The position numbers and the translations under genes are program-made. The notes beneath the pieces are model-generated. The model ran no database searches. It worked only from the letters and a program-made list of their open reading frames with translations, and was not told the origin of the DNA. Positions 1 to 6,180 of a DNA stretch of 9,199 nt are shown one piece after another; the first letter of the stretch is position 1, and each line of letters begins with the position of its first letter. This stretch comes from Azoarcus sp. (GTDB taxonomy: Bacteria; Pseudomonadota; Gammaproteobacteria; Burkholderiales; Rhodocyclaceae): positions 1 through 9,199 of the forward strand of contig JAITWP010000259.1 of NCBI GenBank assembly GCA_031285365.1, read 5' to 3'.

Positions 1-6
1 GTTAAA

Positions 7-2700
7 GTGAAAACCACCAAACCCCTTCGCTTAAGCCTACTAGTTCGCCCCTTCCGCTACAAAGGGCAGGACTATCTCGGCATCTCCATCCTGGGCCTTA
101 TTTCCCTTGACCCCCAACCCCGCCTCAAAGGCGAACAAGACCTCTGGCAGCTTGCTGAAAAAGAATTGAACAGCCAAGGCCTTATCGACCAAAGCATCCC
201 CAAATTCCTCCCCGAGTTCCTTGTCAGCGGCGCGATTCATACCCATCATCAGGCAGACAAAACCGCCTGCTTGGGCAGAGTTCGTGTTGGTAACCTGGAA
301 AAAAACATCATCGCCTTCGGCGATCGTTTCTGGAAAGGCGGAAAACCAACCGAGCCAGCCCATTTTGAAAAGATGCTTGTCGATTGGGCGCATGCTTATG
401 GTGGGGCAATGTATGCAAAAAATCCGCTGGGACGTGGTGCGGAAGAAGAAATCATTGAGGGCAACCGTGTGCGCCGTTTGCCTAATATCGAATCCTGGCA
501 TGGCCGTATTCAGTCTCCGGATCAGAAAGTCGAGCCCACCAGCTTGGGAATGATCGACATCACCTGGCCGCAGCGCTTTAGTAAAATGGGCCATTACGAC
601 GGTAAGTGGCTGAAAGAGCGTCTTCCGGGGTTTGCCGACGACATCGACTGGCGCATGTTCAACGCTGCGCCGGAAGATCAACAATGGCCGGAACTGGATC
701 GTTTGCCAGCGGGTGCGGAATATGAAATCTGGAATATGCATCCAGAAAAACACTGCCTGAAAGGCCGTCTACCGGATTGGCATGCGCGTTGTTTCGTCAA
801 TCGTAAACGCAAAGGCGAGGAGGTTTTTGAGGAAGTACCGCCGCTGCGTTTGACGACAGCATGGTTTGTGCCGCATCTGGAACAGGCAATCCTGATCTGG
901 CATGGAAGTACGGAAGCTATTGAGGACGATGCGGCAGATATTCTGCACATCATGCCGGCGATTGAATTACCTGGGCAAGGCAAGGATATCGCGTATTACC
1001 GCGAGATCTGGCGGCAGCGCATTGATCCGGAAAAAGGGGCGCTCTATGCGCTGCGGGACAAGGATTTGTTGCCGGAAAGCATTCTGGGGCCGTGGCTGGA
1101 TGACGACCTGTTGAAAGACGATAGCCCAATGCGGCGTAACATGAAGGCGCATGCGGAAAATCTTCGAGAAACGGAACGAACCCGCGTCGCCCAGATGGGT
1201 TTGAACCCGGATGACTATTTGCCGCCCTCACCCCCAGAAGAACCGCTGCCCAAACTCGACGACCTCCCGGAATTTATGGCGCAGATGGAAAAGAAGAAAG
1301 AGGAGGCAATGCAGAAACTGGTCGAGGCGAAGAAAGACATGGAAACCCAGAAAGCCGAAGCCCTGAAAAAAGCGGCAGAGGCAGGTATGGATACCAGCGT
1401 GCTGGAGAATCCGTCCTTACCAAAAGGGCCACCAACTTTTCGCGCCAGCGATGAGTTGGCGCGCGTCCGCGACAGCCTGGGGCCAAATCCCGACCAGGCG
1501 GCAGCAGGAGTGCTGGATGATCCAAAGATGCAGAAACTTTTTCAGGACAGCGAGGAAAACCAACGCAAGATGTATCGGATGTCCGCACAATTTCAGGAGG
1601 CAGCAGATCGGTTGCTGCCCGAGCAGGCGCAAAAGATTCGCAATCAGGTTAAAGAAATTTACGCTTCTACGCGCGATTTCTCCGGGATGGATTTGACCGG
1701 GGCGGATTTGTCAGAGATGAATCTGGAAGGGGCAAATTTCCGCGAGGCGTTGCTGGAAAGCGCCGATCTGTCGCGGGCGCGCCTGGATGGCGCAGACTTT
1801 TCCGGAGCGGTGCTGGTGCGGACGCAACTGACTGAAGCGTCTTTTAACGATGCAAAATTCAAGGAAACCAATCTGTCCCTGGCGAAGGGGAAGAAAACGT
1901 CGTTTGCCGGGGCCCAGTTCGATAACACAACCATGCTGGACGCATTGTTCGAGCAATGCAATTTCACCGGAACGCATTGCAGCCAATTGCAGTTGATAAA
2001 AATTCCGCAAACACCCAAAGAAGAATGGATGCCGGATACAGAGATAAATTTACCGAACGAAGGAGTGCGCTTTACCGAATGTTGGTTTAACGGAGCCATG
2101 CTGGATAATGTGGTGCTGATGGGGGCGTCACTGCAACGCGTATCGTTTGACAACGCGATGTTTCGCAAATCGATATTTTTACAGTGCGAATTCGAGAAGG
2201 TCAGTTTTTCTGAAGCAACGTTCGATAGCGGAGCCTTTGTCGAAACCCAGGCCGATGAAACGAATTTCAGCGATGCAGTGTTGATCTCGGTAGCGTTTGC
2301 AAAGGAAACCAGCCTGAACCACGCTGATTTTTCGCGGGCGAAACTGGTGCAATGCAATTTCCGGCAGATACCGCTGATGGATGCCCGTTTTCATGGGGCG
2401 CGGCTGGAAACCACCGATATGTCCGAGGCGATATTGAAGGGGGCGGATTTGCGGGAGATTTCGGCGCCGGGCAGCATGTTCATCCGAAGCGACCTGACCG
2501 GGGCAAAACTGAACAATGCCGACCTGATTCAGACGATTCTGCAAAAAGCAATATTTGTCGATGCGGATTTGCGAGGAGGCAATCTGTTTCAGGCCGATGT
2601 GTCGCAGTCGCTAATGGATAAGTCGACACTGATGGACGGAACATTCAAGAAACGTATGAAGATTTATCCCCTTCGCAAGAAAAATGCGGAGCAGGCATGA
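7..2700 (+). CDS. DUF2169 / pentapeptide-repeat fusion protein, T6SS-associated (897 aa)
   Basis: Probable T6SS cargo adaptor or structural accessory. Residues 1 to about 330 look like DUF2169: the opening KPLRLSLLVRPF followed by YLGISILGLISL is typical, and NPLGRG (139-144) lies inside the domain. A proline-rich, charged stretch (about 400-470) includes a Lys/Glu/Ala-rich, probably coiled-coil helix (424-460). From about 555 to 880 the chain is A(D/N)LXX pentapeptide repeats, expected to fold as a right-handed quadrilateral beta-solenoid. The solenoid is interrupted at about 664-688 by a non-repeat insert containing TPKEEWMP. No signal peptide or membrane segment is visible, so it should be cytoplasmic. 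The GTG start is chosen because it gives the usual family N-terminus; any Shine-Dalgarno lies outside the window. In known systems a DUF2169 protein (Agrobacterium Atu3641) is needed to load an effector on VgrG; that role here is inference. The stop overlaps the next start by 4 nt. Confidence 0.88.
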   Translation: MKTTKPLRLSLLVRPFRYKGQDYLGISILGLISLDPQPRLKGEQDLWQLAEKELNSQGLIDQSIPKFLPEFLVSGAIHTHHQADKTACLGRVRVGNLEKNIIAFGDRFWKGGKPTEPAHFEKMLVDWAHAYGGAMYAKNPLGRGAEEEIIEGNRVRRLPNIESWHGRIQSPDQKVEPTSLGMIDITWPQRFSKMGHYDGKWLKERLPGFADDIDWRMFNAAPEDQQWPELDRLPAGAEYEIWNMHPEKHCLKGRLPDWHARCFVNRKRKGEEVFEEVPPLRLTTAWFVPHLEQAILIWHGSTEAIEDDAADILHIMPAIELPGQGKDIAYYREIWRQRIDPEKGALYALRDKDLLPESILGPWLDDDLLKDDSPMRRNMKAHAENLRETERTRVAQMGLNPDDYLPPSPPEEPLPKLDDLPEFMAQMEKKKEEAMQKLVEAKKDMETQKAEALKKAAEAGMDTSVLENPSLPKGPPTFRASDELARVRDSLGPNPDQAAAGVLDDPKMQKLFQDSEENQRKMYRMSAQFQEAADRLLPEQAQKIRNQVKEIYASTRDFSGMDLTGADLSEMNLEGANFREALLESADLSRARLDGADFSGAVLVRTQLTEASFNDAKFKETNLSLAKGKKTSFAGAQFDNTTMLDALFEQCNFTGTHCSQLQLIKIPQTPKEEWMPDTEINLPNEGVRFTECWFNGAMLDNVVLMGASLQRVSFDNAMFRKSIFLQCEFEKVSFSEATFDSGAFVETQADETNFSDAVLISVAFAKETSLNHADFSRAKLVQCNFRQIPLMDARFHGARLETTDMSEAILKGADLREISAPGSMFIRSDLTGAKLNNADLIQTILQKAIFVDADLRGGNLFQADVSQSLMDKSTLMDGTFKKRMKIYPLRKKNAEQA
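1669..2646 (+). repeat. Pentapeptide-repeat region of the DUF2169 fusion
   Basis: Degenerate in-frame 15-bp units encode residues 555-880. The central hydrophobic residue (Leu, Phe or Met) recurs every five residues in three registers: 563 to 663, then 689 to 764, then 770 to 880. The register slips by one residue at the 664-688 insert and again at 765-769, so the solenoid should contain a loop and a bulge. This is a protein-level repeat; the DNA units are diverged. Confidence 0.85.
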
Positions 2701-3767
2701 ACATGGTGATGACGCCCGAAAAGCTGCTGCAAATGGTCAAGGGAGGCGAGCCGGTCTCGGAACTGGATTGCAGCGGTTTGAAGCTGGATGGCCTGGATTT
2801 GTCCGGCGGGATGTTCATGAAGACAAAGTTCGATGGCGCAAGTCTGGTCGGTACCAACCTCCATGAGAGTGTTTTCATGGAGTCGACGCTGATTGGATGC
2901 GATTTTTCAAAAGGCAACCTGCTGCAAACAAAGTTCATCCAATGCTCGATGGGGAAGGCGCTTTTTGTCGAAGGACATCTCAAGAACGCAAATTTTATCG
3001 AGAGCACACTGCAAGGATGCGACTTCGGGGCAACCGAGTTGCTGGAAGCGGCGGTTGTCAAGTCCGATCTGACGAGTTCACGGTTCGTCGGCGCGCATCT
3101 GGAGAAGACGGCATTCATTGAATGTAATCTGAACGAAGCGGATTTTTCCGGAAATACGTTAAAGCAGGTCGTATGCTTTCAACTGGATTTGCGGCGTACG
3201 CGGTTTGCTGAAGCGGCTTTTGATAATGCCATTTTTGTCGAGGCCGACCTGAGCGGCCAGTCTTTTGTCGGGCAAAGGTTTTTTGCCTGTCAGTTCACAG
3301 ACGCAAAGCTGGAGGAATGCGATTTTTCGCAAGCAGATCTGACGCAGTGCGGCTTCAAAGGCGCCAATCTGAAGAAGGCAAAGCTGACGGGCGCACAAGC
3401 GCCGATGGCGTTGTTTCCCGATGCACATCTGGAAGGGGCCGATTGTCGTAGGGCAAAGTTCGACCAGAGTATCTGGGCCGATGCCTGGCTGGATGGCGTA
3501 GATTTTTCCGGTTCCAGCATGCAGCAGTGCATCATGCATCGTGTGCGTGATGCAAGGGCGGTGTTTTCCGACTGTGATCTGACCTATGCGGATTTTTCGC
3601 ACGCCGATCTGAGTCACGCGGATTTTCGTGGCGCAACTTTCATGCGAACACAGTTTCATCGGGCGCTGACCGATGGCGTGAAATGGGGCAGCCGCAAGGG
3701 GATTCTGGAAAATCACCCCGAATTGTACGAGGCAGAATCGTGGTCTGCGAAGCGCAGTGGCCGCTGA
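2697..3767 (+). CDS. Pentapeptide-repeat protein, T6SS-associated (356 aa)
   Basis: Almost the whole protein is pentapeptide repeats. A short N-terminal cap (residues 1 to about 22) leads into roughly 59 repeats (about 25-320) and a short C-terminal tail rich in charged residues. At four repeats per turn this gives about 15 turns of a rod-like beta-solenoid. The central position alternates strikingly, mostly Phe at residues 40, 60, 70, 80 and so on and mostly Leu at 55, 65, 75, 95 and so on. There are 12 cysteines, nine of them at the small inward i-2 position. The start overlaps the upstream stop (ATGA), and GGAG at 2688-2691 is a good ribosome site; ATG codons at 2703 and 2709 are alternatives. 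Operon position implies it works with the DUF2169 fusion, perhaps as a partner, scaffold or cargo-loading chaperone. The exact function is unknown. A hand count gives about 48 acidic and 37 basic residues. Confidence 0.88.
   Translation: MNMVMTPEKLLQMVKGGEPVSELDCSGLKLDGLDLSGGMFMKTKFDGASLVGTNLHESVFMESTLIGCDFSKGNLLQTKFIQCSMGKALFVEGHLKNANFIESTLQGCDFGATELLEAAVVKSDLTSSRFVGAHLEKTAFIECNLNEADFSGNTLKQVVCFQLDLRRTRFAEAAFDNAIFVEADLSGQSFVGQRFFACQFTDAKLEECDFSQADLTQCGFKGANLKKAKLTGAQAPMALFPDAHLEGADCRRAKFDQSIWADAWLDGVDFSGSSMQQCIMHRVRDARAVFSDCDLTYADFSHADLSHADFRGATFMRTQFHRALTDGVKWGSRKGILENHPELYEAESWSAKRSGR
2766..3674 (+). repeat. Continuous pentapeptide-repeat array
   Basis: Residues about 24-326 are encoded by tandem 15-bp units that pair into 30-bp, ten-residue units. 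Recurring DNA words such as gatttttc (near 2900, 3141, 3321, 3501, 3591) mark the D-F positions in the same frame. No register slip is seen over the main span, unlike the neighbouring fusion protein. Confidence 0.85.
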
Positions 3768-3806
3768 ATCGCGACTGCGCCGCTTCGGCCAAGCGACTTT
3801 CTTTAT

Positions 3807-3812
3807 AAGGGA
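3807..3812 (+). promoter_or_regulatory. Ribosome binding site of the DUF3540 gene
   Basis: AAGGGA ends 8 nt before the ATG at 3821. It supports that start over the in-frame ATG at 3833, which would be too far away. Confidence 0.6.
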
Positions 3813-3820
3813 ACAAAACA

Positions 3821-4477
3821 ATGAACGTGGCAATGAAAAAAATAGCGCCGGAGGCTAACCACCCGGTACAACTATTTGGAACAGTTGTACGGGAGCTGGA
3901 TGACGGACTATTCCTTGTGGAATGCGAAGGACAGCCCTGGAAATGCCGGCGTGCGGCCAGTTGTTTGCTGAAACCCGAGACCGGAGATACGGTGTTGCTC
4001 GCCGGGGACAGTGCCCGTGTTTTTCTTCTGGCGGTGATCGAACAGGCCGATGCATCAATGACTCATCTAGAGATGCCCGGCGATGTATTGCTGTCCGCAG
4101 CGCAGGGCAACGTTACGGTACATAGCGCCAGGCAAGTGAATCTCCAGGGGGAAAACGGCTTGACGGTGCAGACGGATCAGTTGTCACTACGGGCACGCCA
4201 GGGCGATTGCGTGGTGGATGAAATGCAATACGCCGGACGCGAGTTGAAAGGAACGGTCGGGGTTGTACGCCTGATCGGCCAGTTGTGCGAGACGGTGGTT
4301 GACCGTGTGATGCAGATCAGCCGCAATGTTTTCCGGATGGTGGAGCAAACCGATCAGGCCAGGGTCGGTTATCTGGATTACGAGGCCGAAGAGCTGGCGC
4401 GCGTCCATGCGAAAACGTCAATAGTGACCGGCGAGAAACTTGTCAAAGTCGACGCTGCTCAAATCCATGTAGGTTGA
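3821..4477 (+). CDS. DUF3540 domain protein, T6SS-associated (218 aa)
   Basis: Recognised as DUF3540, a family found beside DUF2169, DUF4150 and vgrG genes; its biochemical role is not firmly established. Residues about 16-75 are beta-rich with Gly-Asp turns (VQLFGTVVREL, then ETGDTVLLAGDSARVFLLAVIE) and resemble a small OB-like barrel. Residues about 84-132 are short alternating strands (DVLLSAAQGNVTVHSARQV and onward), as in a beta-helix or spike shaft. A helical stretch follows (about 150-180), then more strand-like sequence to the C-terminus. This order recalls a miniature VgrG/gp5 spike segment, which is inference. No signal peptide is visible. It lies 53 nt after the pentapeptide gene and 16 nt before the PAAR-like gene. 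Confidence 0.82.
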   Translation: MNVAMKKIAPEANHPVQLFGTVVRELDDGLFLVECEGQPWKCRRAASCLLKPETGDTVLLAGDSARVFLLAVIEQADASMTHLEMPGDVLLSAAQGNVTVHSARQVNLQGENGLTVQTDQLSLRARQGDCVVDEMQYAGRELKGTVGVVRLIGQLCETVVDRVMQISRNVFRMVEQTDQARVGYLDYEAEELARVHAKTSIVTGEKLVKVDAAQIHVG

Positions 4478-4482
4478 TAAGC

Positions 4483-4488
4483 AGGAGA
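4483..4488 (+). promoter_or_regulatory. Ribosome binding site of the PAAR-like gene
   Basis: AGGAGA lies 5 nt before the ATG at 4494, directly after the DUF3540 stop. It fixes the start of the PAAR-like gene. Confidence 0.65.
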
Positions 4489-4493
4489 AAACG

Positions 4494-4889
4494 ATGTTCG
4501 CCAATTCGCAGATGATGGGAATGGATCTGGCGTTTCCCGACGTGTGCCTGACACCAACGCCGACTCCTGTTCCGATTCCTTATCCGAATGTTGCCATGGG
4601 GCCAACGTATATTCCGGGAGGAACTTATAACATTCTGTGGGGCGGAACGCCCGCGCATAACATGGCATCGTTTGCGCCGATGACCAATGGCGACAATGCC
4701 GGTGTTGCGTTGGGCGTGGCTTCCGGCACGGTAATGGGCCCTTCCCGGCACTTGACGGGCGCTTTCACTGTGTTGCTGAAGGGAACTCCGGCAACACGCG
4801 TGACGAGTATGTCTTTGCAGAATTCGACTAATATGGTCGGAATGCGTATAGTGCCAAGCCAGTTCAAGGTTCTGCTTCTGGCGCCATAA
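4494..4889 (+). CDS. DUF4150 / PAAR-like spike-tip protein (131 aa)
   Basis: A short PAAR-like protein expected to cap the VgrG trimer of the T6SS spike. The opening MFANSQMMGMDLAFPDVCLT, the IPYPN motif (28-32) in a Pro-rich stretch, and the two glycine-led strands LWGGTPAHN (48-56) and LLKGTPATRVTS (94-105) match DUF4150. Candidate metal ligands are few: C18, H55 and H86. The protein ends soon after the domain (from about 115), so unlike many evolved PAAR proteins it carries no C-terminal toxin. Cargo would therefore have to be a separate protein, presumably loaded with help from the DUF2169 protein; this is inference. It is the last plus-strand gene and converges on nagB. Confidence 0.85.
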   Translation: MFANSQMMGMDLAFPDVCLTPTPTPVPIPYPNVAMGPTYIPGGTYNILWGGTPAHNMASFAPMTNGDNAGVALGVASGTVMGPSRHLTGAFTVLLKGTPATRVTSMSLQNSTNMVGMRIVPSQFKVLLLAP

Positions 4890-4894
4890 GACAA

Positions 4895-4912
4895 GCTCGG
4901 GCCTTATCGAGC
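4895..4912. terminator. Weak stem-loop between convergent genes
   Basis: GCTCG at 4895-4899 pairs with CGAGC at 4908-4912, plus one possible G-T pair, around a 6-nt loop. A second tiny hairpin, CCCA/TGGG (4932-4942), is followed by TTATT. Neither has a true run of T, so an intrinsic terminator is doubtful. It is listed because this 58-nt gap is the only place where termination of both blocks would be expected. Confidence 0.2.
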
Positions 4913-4947
4913 ATTGCACCGTGCAGCACTGCCCAAACTGGGGTTAT

Positions 4948-5679
4948 TCACCGAGAAAGCAACGCCGCCGCCCCTTCATCAAGAAACACCGTAACCGCAG
5001 GGTGAAGTTGCAGAATGGACGCGGGGCACTGTGGGTCAATCTGGCCGTCTATCATGGCCTTCACTGCCTCGGCCTTGGCTTCGCCGGTGGCGATCATCAC
5101 GATCTCTTTTGCCTGCATGATCGACCCGATACCCATCGTGATCGCTCTCTTTGGCACATCATCAATGCTGCTGAAGAAACGCTTGTTGGCCTCGATGGTA
5201 TTTTCTGTCAGTTCAACAATGTGAGTCGCAAAGGTAAATGTTCTACCAGGCTCATTGAACGCAATATGTCCGTTGTTCCCGATCCCGAGAACCTGGATGT
5301 CGATCCCGCCAGCAGCCTTGATAGCCGCATCATAGGAGAGGCAGTCGTCCTGGAGATTGGCCGATACGGGGTTGGGTACCGCCACGTTTTCCGGTTTGAT
5401 GTTGATCTTTGAGAAGAGGTTGTCGAACATGAACCGGAAATAGCTCTGTTCGTGCGAGCGGCTGATACCTACATACTCATCCAGGTTGAATGTACGAACC
5501 CTGCCAAAATCAATGATGCCCTGATTGTAGAGTTCCACCAGCGATTCGTAGGTCGGCAGCGGAGTGGAGCCTGTCGCCATCCCCAGTACGCAATCGGGAT
5601 TTTCAATGATCTTTGCCGCGAGCAACAAGGCTGAGGCCTGTCCAGCCTGCGCCTTGTCCCTGTAAATGTGTACCTTCAT
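4948..5679 (-). CDS. nagB: Glucosamine-6-phosphate deaminase (243 aa)
   Basis: Converts glucosamine 6-phosphate to fructose 6-phosphate and ammonia in the cytoplasm, feeding amino sugars into glycolysis. Numbering from the chosen ATG: ATGSTPLPTY (35-44) is the phosphate-binding loop; FNLDEYVG (64-71) carries the catalytic Asp67; LGIGNNGHIAFNEPG (131-145) carries His138 and Glu143. Asn136 stands where E. coli NagB has Asp141, as it does in Bacillus NagB. The length, near 243 residues, and wording such as THIVELTENTIEANKRFF and PASILQLH match the short Firmicutes-type enzyme, not the 266-residue E. coli type. A TTG at 5685 is in frame, but the ATG at 5679 gives the usual MKV start. That start lies 2 nt after the yajQ stop with no strong Shine-Dalgarno, which suggests translational coupling. 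Confidence 0.93.
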   Translation of the reverse strand: MKVHIYRDKAQAGQASALLLAAKIIENPDCVLGMATGSTPLPTYESLVELYNQGIIDFGRVRTFNLDEYVGISRSHEQSYFRFMFDNLFSKINIKPENVAVPNPVSANLQDDCLSYDAAIKAAGGIDIQVLGIGNNGHIAFNEPGRTFTFATHIVELTENTIEANKRFFSSIDDVPKRAITMGIGSIMQAKEIVMIATGEAKAEAVKAMIDGQIDPQCPASILQLHPAVTVFLDEGAAALLSR

Positions 5680-5681
5680 TT

Positions 5682-6167
5682 TCAATCCCGAAAGTTGCCG
5701 TACTGAAGCGGATAATCGGTGACGTTCTTTTTCACGAGCGCGATGGCTTCCTGCAACACATCGCGCTTGGCCCCGGAGACGCGCACGGCGTCCCCCTGAA
5801 TGGCCGCCTGTACCTTGAGCTTGGCGTCCTTGATGAGCTTGACGATTTTCTTTGCCAACTCCTGCTCGACCCCAACCCGCACCAGAACTTCCTGCTTGAC
5901 CTTGTTGCCGGAAACCTTTTGCAGGTCTTTATAGTCGAGACAACGCACATCGACCTTTTTGGCGGTCATTTCAGGCAGGAGGATGTCTTTCATCTGCCCC
6001 AGTTGAAAATCGCTGTCGCCGTACAGGGTGAGCAGTTTGTCGTTCTGCTCGACGCGGGCATCGGTTCCCTTGAAATCGTAGCGGTTGCCGATTTTGCGAT
6101 TGGCGACGTCGACCGAGTTGCGCAGGGCAACGAGGTCGACTTCGGAAAGAATGTCGAATGAAGGCAT
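5682..6167 (-). CDS. yajQ: YajQ family (DUF520) nucleotide-binding protein (161 aa)
   Basis: A small cytoplasmic protein of the YajQ/DUF520 family. Members bind nucleotides, and the Xanthomonas homologue is reported to bind cyclic di-GMP and act on transcription. The sequence shows the full family pattern: MPSFDILSEVDLVALRNSVD at the start, IGNRYDFKGTDARVE (25-39), and two ferredoxin-like halves ending in KKNVTDYPLQYGNFRD. Length is normal at about 161 residues. An in-frame extension upstream to 6236 exists, but it would overlap argG. The ATG at 6167 has a good GGGAG (6173-6177, complementary strand) 5 nt away and gives the conserved N-terminus. It lies 13 nt after argG and 2 nt before nagB, so it is probably co-transcribed with the arginine genes. 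Confidence 0.95.
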   Translation of the reverse strand: MPSFDILSEVDLVALRNSVDVANRKIGNRYDFKGTDARVEQNDKLLTLYGDSDFQLGQMKDILLPEMTAKKVDVRCLDYKDLQKVSGNKVKQEVLVRVGVEQELAKKIVKLIKDAKLKVQAAIQGDAVRVSGAKRDVLQEAIALVKKNVTDYPLQYGNFRD

Positions 6168-6172
6168 GAAAA

Positions 6173-6177
6173 CTCCC
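6173..6177 (-). promoter_or_regulatory. Ribosome binding site of yajQ
   Basis: GGGAG on the minus strand lies 5 nt before the ATG at 6167, inside the 13-nt gap after argG. It decides the yajQ start against the longer in-frame version. Confidence 0.65.
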
Positions 6178-6180
6178 GCG

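Noticed and set aside
40..753. A 237-codon minus-strand frame opposite the DUF2169 domain
   Set aside because: The plus-strand gene is a clear family match over the same bases; the antisense product has no recognisable motif.
1659..2357. Long minus-strand frames opposite the pentapeptide repeats (also 3159-3833)
   Set aside because: The repeating 15-bp coding units keep stops out of other frames, giving low-complexity Ser/Ala- or Leu/Ile/Gln-rich shadows with no family match.
2766..3674. Gyrase-protecting DNA mimic (Qnr or MfpA type)
   Set aside because: A hand count gives about 48 acidic and 37 basic residues, only mildly acidic, and the context is T6SS, not quinolone resistance. The repeats alone do not indicate that role.
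4494..4889. Toxin fused to the PAAR-like protein
   Set aside because: Only about 15 residues follow the DUF4150 domain and they show no catalytic motif.
5682..6167. YajQ as a direct regulator of the neighbouring T6SS genes
   Set aside because: The only support is proximity across a convergent junction; YajQ is better explained as part of the arginine operon.
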